From: Natronomonas salina
Lineage (GTDB): Archaea; Halobacteriota; Halobacteria; Halobacteriales; Haloarculaceae
Assembly (NCBI RefSeq): GCF_013391105.1
Contig: NZ_CP058335.1
Coordinates: 930,001-994,000, forward strand
DNA: 64,000 bases
Direction of reading: 5' to 3'
Shown here: in pieces, positions 25,177-33,778 of the stretch
Layout: each line of letters opens with the position of its first letter
Numbering within the stretch: position 1 is the stretch's first letter
The notes under the pieces: model-generated
Told to the model about the DNA's origin: nothing
Databases searched by the model: none
What the model saw: only the letters and a program-made list of their open reading frames with translations
Program-made: the position numbers and the translations under genes

Positions 25177-26628
25177 ATGAGCGGCGAGCAGGAACTCGGC
25201 ATCACCGAGTCCAAAGAACACAGTCCCGGAGAATGGTACGCCGAGGTCGTCCAGAAGGCGGGTCTCGCGGACTACGCGCCGATGGGCGGGTTCATCGTCA
25301 CCCGGCCCCGCGGCTACGCCCTGTGGGAGCGCCTCCAGGACCACCTCGACGGCTGGTTCAAGGAGACCGGCGTCCAGAACACGTACTTCCCTCTCTTCAT
25401 CCCCGAATCCTACCTGGAGCGGGAGAAGGACATCGTCGAGGGGTTCGACCCCGAGGTCGCGTGGGTGACCCACGGCGGCCACGACGAACTCGAGGAACGG
25501 CTGGCGGTCCGGCCTACCTCCGAGTCGATCATCACGCCCTTCATCGCCGAGTGGGTCCGCAGCTACCGCGACCTCCCGATGCGGCTGAACCAGTGGTGCT
25601 CCGTGGTCCGGTGGGAGGCCACCGAGACGAAGCCGTTCTTCCGCACCAAGGAGTTCCTCTGGCAGGAGGGCCACACCGCCCACGCCGACGGCGAGGACGC
25701 CTGGAACGAGACGATGACCCGCCTCGACCAGTACGGTCGGCTCTACGAGGAGGTCATGGGCATCCCCGGGATGAAGGGCCGCAAGCCCGACCACGACAAG
25801 TTCCCGGGCGCCGAGACGACGACGACCATCGAGGCGCTGATGCCCGACGGCAAGTCCGTCCAGGCCGGCACCTCCCACCACCTCGGGACCTCCTTCGCGG
25901 AGGCCTTCGACATCACGTTCACCGACGAGGACGAGGAGGAGCGGCTGGCACACACCACCTCCTGGGGGCTGTCGTGGCGCGCGCTCGGCGCGCTCATCAT
26001 GACCCACTCCGACGGCCAGGGGCTCGTCGTCCCGCCCGCCCTCGCGCCCACGCAGGTCGTCGTCGTCCCCATCTGGCAGGAGGACACCGAGGAGGAGGTC
26101 AAGGAGTACGCCGCCGACCTCGCGGCCGAACTCGACGAGGCGTTCCGCGTCGAACTCGACGACCGCGACGAGCGCAACCCCGGCTTCAAGTTCAACGAAC
26201 ACGAGCTGAACGGCGTCCCGCTCCGCATCGAGATCGGCCCCCACGAGGTCGAGGACGACGAGGCCACGCTCGTCCACCGCCCCGACGGCGAGAACGAGGT
26301 CGCCGACCGCGAGACCATCGTCGACGGCGTCGACGAGGCCCTCGACACCATCTACGCGAAGCTCTACGCCGCCGCCGAGGAGAACCTCGAGGAGAACGTC
26401 CGCGAGGCCCACGGCCGCGGCGAGATCCTCGGCACCATCGGCAAGCACGGCGGCTACGTCAAGACCGGCTGGTGCGGCGACGAGGCCTGCGACGACGAGA
26501 TCAAAGAGGAGATCTCCGCCGAGATCGTGATGCTCCCGCTGGACGAGGACGAGGAGCCCGTCCACGACACCTGCGGGGTCTGCGGCGAGGAGGCGGTCGA
26601 GACCGCCTACTTCGCGAAGAGTTACTAA
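25177..26628 (+). CDS. proS: prolyl-tRNA synthetase
   Basis: The product has 483 residues, the archaeal/eukaryotic-type length. Class II motifs are visible: RPTSESI (motif 2 region begins with the preceding VRWEATETKPFFRTKEF), and the proline-site GTSHHLGTSF. The anticodon-binding domain follows (VVVPIWQED). The C-terminal domain has GWCGDEACDD and TCGVCGEEA, a zinc site, and ends in KSY; the terminal Tyr is conserved in this type and reaches towards the active site. It charges tRNA-Pro. Confidence 0.96.
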   Translation: MSGEQELGITESKEHSPGEWYAEVVQKAGLADYAPMGGFIVTRPRGYALWERLQDHLDGWFKETGVQNTYFPLFIPESYLEREKDIVEGFDPEVAWVTHGGHDELEERLAVRPTSESIITPFIAEWVRSYRDLPMRLNQWCSVVRWEATETKPFFRTKEFLWQEGHTAHADGEDAWNETMTRLDQYGRLYEEVMGIPGMKGRKPDHDKFPGAETTTTIEALMPDGKSVQAGTSHHLGTSFAEAFDITFTDEDEEERLAHTTSWGLSWRALGALIMTHSDGQGLVVPPALAPTQVVVVPIWQEDTEEEVKEYAADLAAELDEAFRVELDDRDERNPGFKFNEHELNGVPLRIEIGPHEVEDDEATLVHRPDGENEVADRETIVDGVDEALDTIYAKLYAAAEENLEENVREAHGRGEILGTIGKHGGYVKTGWCGDEACDDEIKEEISAEIVMLPLDEDEEPVHDTCGVCGEEAVETAYFAKSY

Positions 26629-26631
26629 CAC

Positions 26632-26825
26632 CCACTTTTTGCACCTCCCTCGGGTCGCGGAGCGACCCTCGGTCGGGCAAAAACTTGGGGAAAATATGCG
26701 CGCGTGCTCCTTCCGCGGCGCTCCCTCCGGTCGCGCCGCGATTCAGTCCGCGCGCGCTACGGCGACTCGCTCCCTACGGTCGCTCGTCGCCGGGAACCGC
26801 GCTCCCTTCGGTCGCGCGGATACTC
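26632..26825 (-). repeat. modular hairpin repeat R4
   Basis: Read on the minus strand it begins GAGTATCCGCGCGACC and contains hairpins CCGCGC-gaccgaaggga-GCGCGG (26797-26819), GGCGAC..gaccgtaggga..GTCGCC (26761-26791), GCGGCGC-gaccggaggga-GCGCCGC (26715-26739) and GGGTCGC-tcc-GCGACCC (26652-26668), then GTGCAAAAAGTGGG. It is the most hairpin-rich member of the R1-R4 family. It lies between convergent proS and the antiporter gene, in a 246 bp gap, where it could act as a bidirectional terminator. Confidence 0.7.
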
Positions 26826-26874
26826 TGTTCTACCAAACGCCAGTCGTGGCGACGCACCAGAACCAGGAGCAACG

Positions 26875-28113
26875 CTACTCCGGGACCACGTCCACGTCGT
26901 CCATGATGACCAGGTCGTCGTGTTCCCGCAGCCACTCGACGCCCCACTTGACCGTCGGCGGGACCAGGACGGTCGTGAAGATGGCCGTGAACACGAGGAT
27001 AGAGAAGAGGTTCTCGCCGATGATGCCGGCCTGGAGCGCGATGAGGACGATGATGATCTCGACGGTGCCGCGGCCGTTCATCCCGAGGCCGATGACCAGC
27101 CCCTCGCGGGAGGACAGCTTCGTCGGCAGCGCGAACAACCAGCTGCCGACGATCTTGCCGGCGAACGCGGCGGTCACGATGAGGGCCAGGAGCGGGAGGT
27201 TCTCGGTGAACACTCCCAGCGTGAGCTCGAAGGCGACGGAGACGAAGAAGATGGGGGCGAAGAAACCCATCGAGAGGTCGTAGATGACGTCGTACATGTG
27301 CTGGTAGATGTCGGGTTCCAGCTGGGCCTGCCGCAGGAAGAGCCCGGCCACGAACCCGCCGATGATCGAGTGAAGGTCGACGAGCGCCGCGAAGTACGCG
27401 AACGCGAGCGCCACGACGAGTGCGACCGTGAACGCGGAGGTCTTGTCGACGAACTCGTGGCGGCCCATCCAGTCTTCGAGGTACTCCCAGAGGTACGGGA
27501 GGACCCGGTCGCCGAAGGCGAGCGCCACGACGAAGAACAGCAGTGCCCTGCCTGCGACCAGCGCGAGGCCGACCAGCGTCACCTCCCCGGTCTCGACGAA
27601 GCCCATGATGCCGGTGAAGACGACCATCACGCCGACGTCCGACAGCAGGGCACCGCCGAGCAGGACGCCGGCGATACGGGTATCGAGGATGTCGAGGTCG
27701 ACGAGGATCCGCGACTTCGTCGCCAGGGAGGTGGCGGCCATCGCGATGCCGACGAACAGCGACTGTTCGACGTTCATCCCGGCGACGACGCCGACCCCGT
27801 AGCCGAGCCCGAACGGGACGAGGAACCCCCCGAGCGCGATCATCAGCGACTGCGGACCGAGGGCGAAGAGGTCGTTGATGTCGACCTCCATCCCGACGTA
27901 GAGCATCAGGAGGAAGACGCCGAGCTCCGCCAGGATCTCGATCGTCCCGCTCGGTTCCAGCAGCCCGAGCAACGCCGGGCCGAACACGATCCCCGCCAGG
28001 ATCTCGCCCATCAGCGCCGGGTACCCCGCCCGCTCGGCGAGCAGTCCGAACACCCACGCCACGGTGAGAATCAACAGCAGGTTCAACAGATCGATCCCCG
28101 CAGCTTCCACCAT
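26875..28113 (-). CDS. cation:proton antiporter (CPA2/Kef-type membrane domain)
   Basis: The product has 412 residues and about 12-13 membrane segments. GYPALMGEILAGIVFGPALLG near the N-terminus, the LLMLYVGMEVD segment and GLGMNGRGTVEIII near the C-terminus are typical of Na+/H+ or K+/H+ exchangers of the CPA2 superfamily. There is no cytosolic RCK/TrkA-N domain, so it is the bare transport module. It should exchange a monovalent cation for protons, important for pH and ion balance at high salt. Ion specificity is not readable. Confidence 0.88.
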   Translation of the reverse strand: MVEAAGIDLLNLLLILTVAWVFGLLAERAGYPALMGEILAGIVFGPALLGLLEPSGTIEILAELGVFLLMLYVGMEVDINDLFALGPQSLMIALGGFLVPFGLGYGVGVVAGMNVEQSLFVGIAMAATSLATKSRILVDLDILDTRIAGVLLGGALLSDVGVMVVFTGIMGFVETGEVTLVGLALVAGRALLFFVVALAFGDRVLPYLWEYLEDWMGRHEFVDKTSAFTVALVVALAFAYFAALVDLHSIIGGFVAGLFLRQAQLEPDIYQHMYDVIYDLSMGFFAPIFFVSVAFELTLGVFTENLPLLALIVTAAFAGKIVGSWLFALPTKLSSREGLVIGLGMNGRGTVEIIIVLIALQAGIIGENLFSILVFTAIFTTVLVPPTVKWGVEWLREHDDLVIMDDVDVVPE

Positions 28114-28201
28114 GGTCGATTAGTCCGCTTCGACCGTTAGGAAACCCGGGGGCACCGGCAATCCGAATCGACGCTCAACTGTGAGAAGACCACATATTCC
28201 G

Positions 28202-28264
28202 CCCCTTATATCTCCTTGTATGGGGTAAATCCACCATTAGTCTTTGAGGGGAAGCCTCTTATTG
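28202..28264 (+). promoter_or_regulatory. promoter and possible operator of gltB
   Basis: A TATA-like CCTCTTATTG (28255-28264) is centred about 27 nt before ATG 28287. Upstream, CCCCTTATA-tctcct-TGTATGGGG (28202-28225) is an imperfect inverted repeat with 7 of 9 paired positions. The latter is a candidate binding site for a dimeric regulator, for example an Lrp-type protein; no experimental link is known here. Confidence 0.45.
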
Positions 28265-28286
28265 TGCTACTCGTGTAGAGACGGTA

Positions 28287-31200
28287 ATGTCCGAGCGAAC
28301 CAACTCCGCCGCGAGCACGGCAGGGCTCGCGGATCCAAACGACTACCGCGCCAACTGCGGGGTAGGCGTCGTCATGGACCTCGACGGCGACGTCACCCAC
28401 CGGCCGGTCGCGGACGGCCTCGAACTGCTCGAGAACCTCGAACATCGGGGGACGACCGGAGCCGAAGAGAACACCGGCGACGGCGCCGGCATCCTACTGC
28501 AGACGCCGCACGACTTCTTCGCCGACGAGATCGACGATCTGCCCGAACCGGGCGAGTACGCCGTCGGCTCGATCTTCATGCCGCAGGACCCCGACGCCAC
28601 CGCCCACCTCCAGGACGTCGTCGAGGAGGTCCTCGCCGACCACGGCCTCGACGTCTTCGCGTGGCGGGAGGTCCCCACAGACAACTCGTCGCTGGGCCAG
28701 ACCGCCGTCGACTCCGAGCCGGTCGTCGTGCAGTGTTTCGTCCGCTCCGACCTCGCCGGCGACGACTTCGACCGCGCGCTCTACGTCGGCCGCCGCGACC
28801 TCGAGAACACGGTCGAGGAGCGCAACCCCGAGGGGGCCGCTCGCTTCTACGTCTGCTCGCTCGACCGCGAGACCGTGGTCTACAAGGGCCTCCTGACCGC
28901 CGAGCAACTTCCCGAGTACTACCCCGAACTCACCGACGAGCGGATGACCTCCACCTTCGCGATGGTCCACGCCCGCTTCTCGACGAACACCCTCGGCGCG
29001 TGGCACCTCGCCCACCCCTACCGCAACATCATCCACAACGGCGAGTTCAACACCATCCAGGGGAACATCAACTGGATGCGGGCCCGCGAGGACGACCTCG
29101 AGCACCCCGAGTTCGGCGACGACATCGAGACCCTCCACCCGATCATCAACGACCCCGAGCAGTCCGACACCGCCTCCGTCGACAACGCCCTCGAACTGCT
29201 GATGCAGGGCGGCCGCGACATGCCCCACGCCCTCCGGATGCTCATCCCCGAAGCGTGGCGCGGCGAGGCCAACCGTGTCCCCGAGGACCGACGCGAGTGG
29301 TACGACTACCACGCCTCGCTCGTCGAGCCGTGGGACGGCCCCGCCCTCGTGGCGGCCACCGACGGCGAGCGCGTCGGCGCGGTACTGGACCGCAACGGGC
29401 TCCGCCCCTGCCGGTACGACGTCACGAGCGACAACCGGGTCATCATGGCCAGCGAGGCCGGCGCCCTCGAACCCGACTTCGGCGAGATCGAGCGCCGCGA
29501 CCGCCTCCAGCCCGGCCAGCTCTTCGTCGCCGACCCCGAGGAGGGCCGGGTCGTCCCCGACGAGGAGATCTTCGACGAGCTCGTCGACGGGAAGTACGGC
29601 GAGTGGGTCGACGACGAGCAGGTCTCGATCGACGACGTCGCCGACGGCGACGACGCGCTCCCGCGCGGCGAGGTCGACGGGCTCCGCGCCCACCAGGCGC
29701 TGTACGGCTACACGAACGACGAGATGAACCACCTCATCGAGCCGATGGCTAAGGAGGGGAAGGACCCCGTCGGGTCGATGGGCGACGACACGCCGCTGTC
29801 TGTCCTCTCGCAGTTCAACCGCCCGCTGTTCACCTACTTCAAGCAACTGTTCGCGCAGGTCACCAACCCGCCGCTCGACTACATCCGCGAGGAGCTGGTC
29901 ACCTCCCTGGAGTCCCGGCTCGGCTACCAGCGCAACCTCCTCGACGAGTCGCCCGAGCACGCCCGCCAGCTCGTCCTCGACTCGCCGATCCTTCGGGACG
30001 CCCAGACCGAGTCGATCAAGTCCCTCGACGGCGGCGACGGCGAGCTCTCCTCGTACGTCCTCGACATCACCTTCGATCCGGACTCTGACCTCGAGACCGC
30101 CGTCGAGGAGGTCCGCGCGGAGGCGACCGAGGCCGCTCGCGAGCACGACATCGTCGTGCTCTCCGACCGTGAGGCCGGCGAGGACGCCATCCCGATCCCG
30201 GCGCTGCTCGCGATGGGCGGCGTCCACCACCACCTCGTCCGGAACGGACTCCGGAACCACGTCGGCATCGTCCTGGAGTCCGGCGACCCCCGGGCCGTCC
30301 ACCACGTCGCCACCTGCATCGGCTACGGCGCCGGCGCGGTCAACCCCTACCTCGCCTACCAGTCCATCACCGACCTCGTCGCCGGCCCCGACGGCGCCGA
30401 CGAGGAGAAGGCCATCGAGGCGTACGTCAAGGCCGTCGAGGACGGCCTGCTGAAGACGATGGCGAAGATGGGCATCTCGACGGTCGAGTCCTACCAGGGC
30501 GCCCAGATCTTCGAGGCGGTCGGCCTCGACTCCGACTTCGTCGCCGAGTACTTCGAGGGGACGACGGCCCGCACCGAGGGCATCGACATCGACGACGTCG
30601 AGGCCGACCTCCGGAAGCGCTACGAGGTCGCCTTCGGCGACGACCCCGAACTCGAGACCCAGGGCGAGTACGAGCACCGCTCGTCGGGCATGTTCCACGA
30701 GTGGAACCCCGAGTCGGTCGGCACCCTCCAGAAGGCCGTCCGGCAGGGTGACTACGAGCAGTACCAGGAGTTCGCCGAGCAGATGAACGACCAGCGGGAG
30801 AACCTCCAGACGCTCCGCGGCCTCATGGAGTTCGACTCCGACCGCGACTCGGTCCCGCTCGAGGAGGTCGAGCCCGTCGAGGACATCGTCCAGCGGTTCT
30901 CCACCGCCGCGATGAGCCTCGGGAGCCTCTCGCCGGAGGCCCACGAGAACAACTCCATCGCGATGAACCGCCTCGGCGGCAAGTCCAACACCGGCGAGGG
31001 CGGCGAACCGCCGGAGCGCTTCGACACCGAGAAGGAGTGCAACGTCAAGCAGGTCGCCTCCGGCCGCTTCGGCGTCACCTCCGCGTACCTCTCGAACGCC
31101 GAGGAGATCCAGATCAAGATGGCCCAGGGGTCGAAGCCCGGCGAGGGCGGCCACCTCCCGGGCCGGAAGGTCAACGAGATGATCGCTCACGTCCGGTACT

Positions 31201-32819
31201 CGACGCCGGGGGTCGGCCTCATCTCGCCGCCACCGCTGCACGACATCTACTCGATCGAGGACCTCAAGCAGCTCATCCACGACCTCAAGGCCGCCAACCC
31301 GGAAGCCGACATCAACGTGAAGCTGGTCTCCGAGGCCGGCATCGGCACCATCGCCGCGGGCGTCGCGAAGGCCAACGCCGACGTCGTCCACATCTCCGGC
31401 CACTCCGGCGGCACGGGCGCCTCCCCGAAGACCTCCATCAAGAACGCCGGGCTGCCGTGGGAACTCGGCCTCGCGGAGGCCAACCAGATGCTCTGCTCGA
31501 CGGACCTCCGCTCCCGGATCAAGGTGACCGTCGACGGCGGGATGAAGACCGGCTACGACGTCGCCGTCGGCGCGCTGCTCGGCGCCGAGGAGTACGTCTT
31601 CGGCACCGCCTCGCTGGTCACCTCGGGCTGTGTGATGGCCCGGCAGTGCCACGAGAACACCTGCCCGGTCGGCGTCGCCACCCAGCGCGAGGAGCTCCGG
31701 AACCGCTTCCCCGGCGAGCCCGAGCACGTCATCAACTACATGACGTTCATCGCCCAGGAGCTCCGCGAGATCATGGCCGAACTCGGCTTCCGCTCCGTCG
31801 AGGAGATGATCGGCCGCGTCGACGCCCTCGCACAGCGGGACGACGTCGAGCAGGAGAAGGCGCGGAAGCTCGACCTCTCGGCTATCCTCGCGGAGCCCGC
31901 CAGCGACGCGCGGACGAAGACCGAGCCGCAGACCCACGAGATCGACGAGTCCCTCGACTGGGGCATCATCGAGGACGCCGCGGCCGCCCTCGAGAACGGC
32001 GAGCCGGTCCACCTCGACCGCGACATCTCGAACAACCACCGGGCGGTCGGCGCGACGCTGTCGAACCGCATCTCCCGGGAGTACGGCGTCGACGGCCTGC
32101 CGGACGACACACTCACCGTCGACTTCGGCGGCACCGCCGGCCAGAGCTTCGGCGCCTTCCTCCAGGACGGCGTGACGATGCAGCTGACCGGCACCGCCAA
32201 CGACTACGTCGGCAAGGGCCTCTCCGGCGGGAAGCTCGTCGTCAACACGCCGAACGACGCGCCCTACGAGCCCGAGAAGAACATCCTCGTCGGGAACGTC
32301 GCCCTTTACGGCGCGACCCAGGGCGAGGCCTACATCAACGGCAAGGCCGGCGAGCGCTTCGCCGTCCGGAACTCCGGCGTGAAGGCGGTCGTCGAGTCCG
32401 TCGGCGACCACGGCTGCGAGTACATGACCGGCGGCGTCGTCGCCTGTCTCGGCGACACCGGCAAGAACTTCGCCGCGGGGATGTCCGGCGGCGTCGCCTA
32501 CGTCCTCGACCGCGAGGGCGACTTCGAGGAGAAGGTCAACTACGGCATGGTCTCGACCAGCCAGGAACTGGACGCGAAGGACCGCGAGATGCTCCGCCGC
32601 CTCGTCGAGAACCACCACGCCCACACCGACTCCGACCGCGCCGAGTACGTCCTCGAGCACTGGGAGGAGGAGGTCGAGAAGTTCGTGAAGGTGCTGCCGG
32701 ACGCCTACGCGGAGATCATCGCCGAGCGGGAGGACGCCGACGTCCGCGACGAGCTCCCCGAGTCGGCCACCCCCGAGGCCGCCGCCGACGCGACCGGCCA
32801 CGTCGCCTCGGACGACTAG
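28287..32819 (+). CDS. gltB: glutamate synthase large subunit
   Basis: The product has 1510 residues. A short N-terminal extension precedes NCGVGVV, where Cys24 would become the N-terminal nucleophile of the class II glutamine amidotransferase domain (to about 400). A central domain and the FMN-binding domain follow, with GGTGASPKTSIKNAG, then the [3Fe-4S] motif CVMARQCHENTC, and the C-terminal GxGxG beta-helix (GGTAGQSFGAF, GKGLSGGKLV). It makes two glutamates from glutamine and 2-oxoglutarate. No gltD subunit gene is in the window, so the electron donor may be ferredoxin or a distant subunit. Confidence 0.97.
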   Translation: MSERTNSAASTAGLADPNDYRANCGVGVVMDLDGDVTHRPVADGLELLENLEHRGTTGAEENTGDGAGILLQTPHDFFADEIDDLPEPGEYAVGSIFMPQDPDATAHLQDVVEEVLADHGLDVFAWREVPTDNSSLGQTAVDSEPVVVQCFVRSDLAGDDFDRALYVGRRDLENTVEERNPEGAARFYVCSLDRETVVYKGLLTAEQLPEYYPELTDERMTSTFAMVHARFSTNTLGAWHLAHPYRNIIHNGEFNTIQGNINWMRAREDDLEHPEFGDDIETLHPIINDPEQSDTASVDNALELLMQGGRDMPHALRMLIPEAWRGEANRVPEDRREWYDYHASLVEPWDGPALVAATDGERVGAVLDRNGLRPCRYDVTSDNRVIMASEAGALEPDFGEIERRDRLQPGQLFVADPEEGRVVPDEEIFDELVDGKYGEWVDDEQVSIDDVADGDDALPRGEVDGLRAHQALYGYTNDEMNHLIEPMAKEGKDPVGSMGDDTPLSVLSQFNRPLFTYFKQLFAQVTNPPLDYIREELVTSLESRLGYQRNLLDESPEHARQLVLDSPILRDAQTESIKSLDGGDGELSSYVLDITFDPDSDLETAVEEVRAEATEAAREHDIVVLSDREAGEDAIPIPALLAMGGVHHHLVRNGLRNHVGIVLESGDPRAVHHVATCIGYGAGAVNPYLAYQSITDLVAGPDGADEEKAIEAYVKAVEDGLLKTMAKMGISTVESYQGAQIFEAVGLDSDFVAEYFEGTTARTEGIDIDDVEADLRKRYEVAFGDDPELETQGEYEHRSSGMFHEWNPESVGTLQKAVRQGDYEQYQEFAEQMNDQRENLQTLRGLMEFDSDRDSVPLEEVEPVEDIVQRFSTAAMSLGSLSPEAHENNSIAMNRLGGKSNTGEGGEPPERFDTEKECNVKQVASGRFGVTSAYLSNAEEIQIKMAQGSKPGEGGHLPGRKVNEMIAHVRYSTPGVGLISPPPLHDIYSIEDLKQLIHDLKAANPEADINVKLVSEAGIGTIAAGVAKANADVVHISGHSGGTGASPKTSIKNAGLPWELGLAEANQMLCSTDLRSRIKVTVDGGMKTGYDVAVGALLGAEEYVFGTASLVTSGCVMARQCHENTCPVGVATQREELRNRFPGEPEHVINYMTFIAQELREIMAELGFRSVEEMIGRVDALAQRDDVEQEKARKLDLSAILAEPASDARTKTEPQTHEIDESLDWGIIEDAAAALENGEPVHLDRDISNNHRAVGATLSNRISREYGVDGLPDDTLTVDFGGTAGQSFGAFLQDGVTMQLTGTANDYVGKGLSGGKLVVNTPNDAPYEPEKNILVGNVALYGATQGEAYINGKAGERFAVRNSGVKAVVESVGDHGCEYMTGGVVACLGDTGKNFAAGMSGGVAYVLDREGDFEEKVNYGMVSTSQELDAKDREMLRRLVENHHAHTDSDRAEYVLEHWEEEVEKFVKVLPDAYAEIIAEREDADVRDELPESATPEAAADATGHVASDD

Positions 32820-33138
32820 AACCCACTCGTTCCTCCCTCGGAAAGACGCTCGGTCGGTCCGAACTGCGCTGCGATTGTCGCCGTATCCTGGCTACGACAT
32901 TCCGTCCCCGGAGCGATAGTACCACACAGAACGAGCGTATTCTCTTCGGACGCTGCGGTCACGGAGTAGCTCTCCCGGATCAGCTGATTCGGAACATCGG
33001 TCACTAGACAAACTTAGTGGGACCAGTCGAGGGGATTTCCTGTCGGGATGGACGGCATTCAGATCTGGGTCAGATTACTACGAGCAACAAGGTCCCACAA
33101 AAGCTATCCTCGGCCGAGTTAAGTTCCAGAGGCCCCCG
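32820..33138. other. intergenic region after gltB
   Basis: This 319 bp stretch is visibly less GC-rich than its surroundings. A minus-strand 62-codon ORF (32816-33004) converges on the gltB stop and begins MTDVPNQLIRESYSV, but its codon third positions are not GC-biased and it has no clear promoter, so it is not called. A GAGTTAAGTT box at about 33116-33125 may belong to the lipoprotein gene. Confidence 0.4.
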
Positions 33139-33582
33139 ATGACAATTACCCCCTCCAGTCCCTCCGTCAGCGGCCGGCTGCTGCTAGCAACGGTCCTGCT
33201 TATCGGCTTGCTCACCGTCGCCGGCTGTAGTACGACCGACGACTACGCGACGGAGGCCGACGAACCCACGACCGGCGCGGTGATCGAGACACTCTCGTTC
33301 GTCGATATCAACGAGATGGACGGCGCCCGGTACGAACTCCGGTACAGCCTGAACGCGAGCGATACTGCCGCGTACAACGTCGAGGTCTACGAACTCACGG
33401 ACGACGAAGCCGAGTTCGTCTCGATCTCCGACCTGAACTCCGGTGAGTCACAGTACCGAAACGACGTCCCGCCGCCGTGGGACGCCGGTGAGACCCGCCG
33501 GTACGAACTCCGGATCGTCGACGAAGCCGACAGCACGGTCGTCGACACGATTAGCTTCCGTATCACCAAAGAGGGCGCCTGA
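33139..33582 (+). CDS. secreted lipoprotein, 147 aa
   Basis: The N-terminus is a Sec-type signal with a hydrophobic stretch LLLATVLLIGLLT and the lipobox VAGC at about 27-30; no twin Arg precedes it. The mature part is acidic and probably beta-rich, with YELRYSLN and RRYELRIVDEAD repeats of similar strand pattern, suggesting an Ig-like or FxLD-type extracellular fold. No family is assigned. Its GC content is lower than neighbouring genes, and it stands alone in a lower-GC block. Confidence 0.7.
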   Translation: MTITPSSPSVSGRLLLATVLLIGLLTVAGCSTTDDYATEADEPTTGAVIETLSFVDINEMDGARYELRYSLNASDTAAYNVEVYELTDDEAEFVSISDLNSGESQYRNDVPPPWDAGETRRYELRIVDEADSTVVDTISFRITKEGA

Positions 33583-33778
33583 CCACGTCGATCGACCACT
33601 TTGGCGCTGCCCGAAGACGTTCGGTCGCCGCAGTAGAATCCCTTCGACGGCCGCTAGATTTCGACAGTCGACCTCACGTAGTCCGGCGTACCGCTCGCGT
33701 TCGAGTGCGACGGGGGACGATTGGACGGTTTTGCCAGAACGTATGGTACTGATGGGGTCGCCGTGTGCGCTACACCCT

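Noticed and set aside
32816-33004. 62-codon minus-strand ORF beginning MTDVPNQLIRES, sharing CTAG with the gltB stop
   Set aside because: Third positions are not GC-biased, no good promoter, no recognisable domain.
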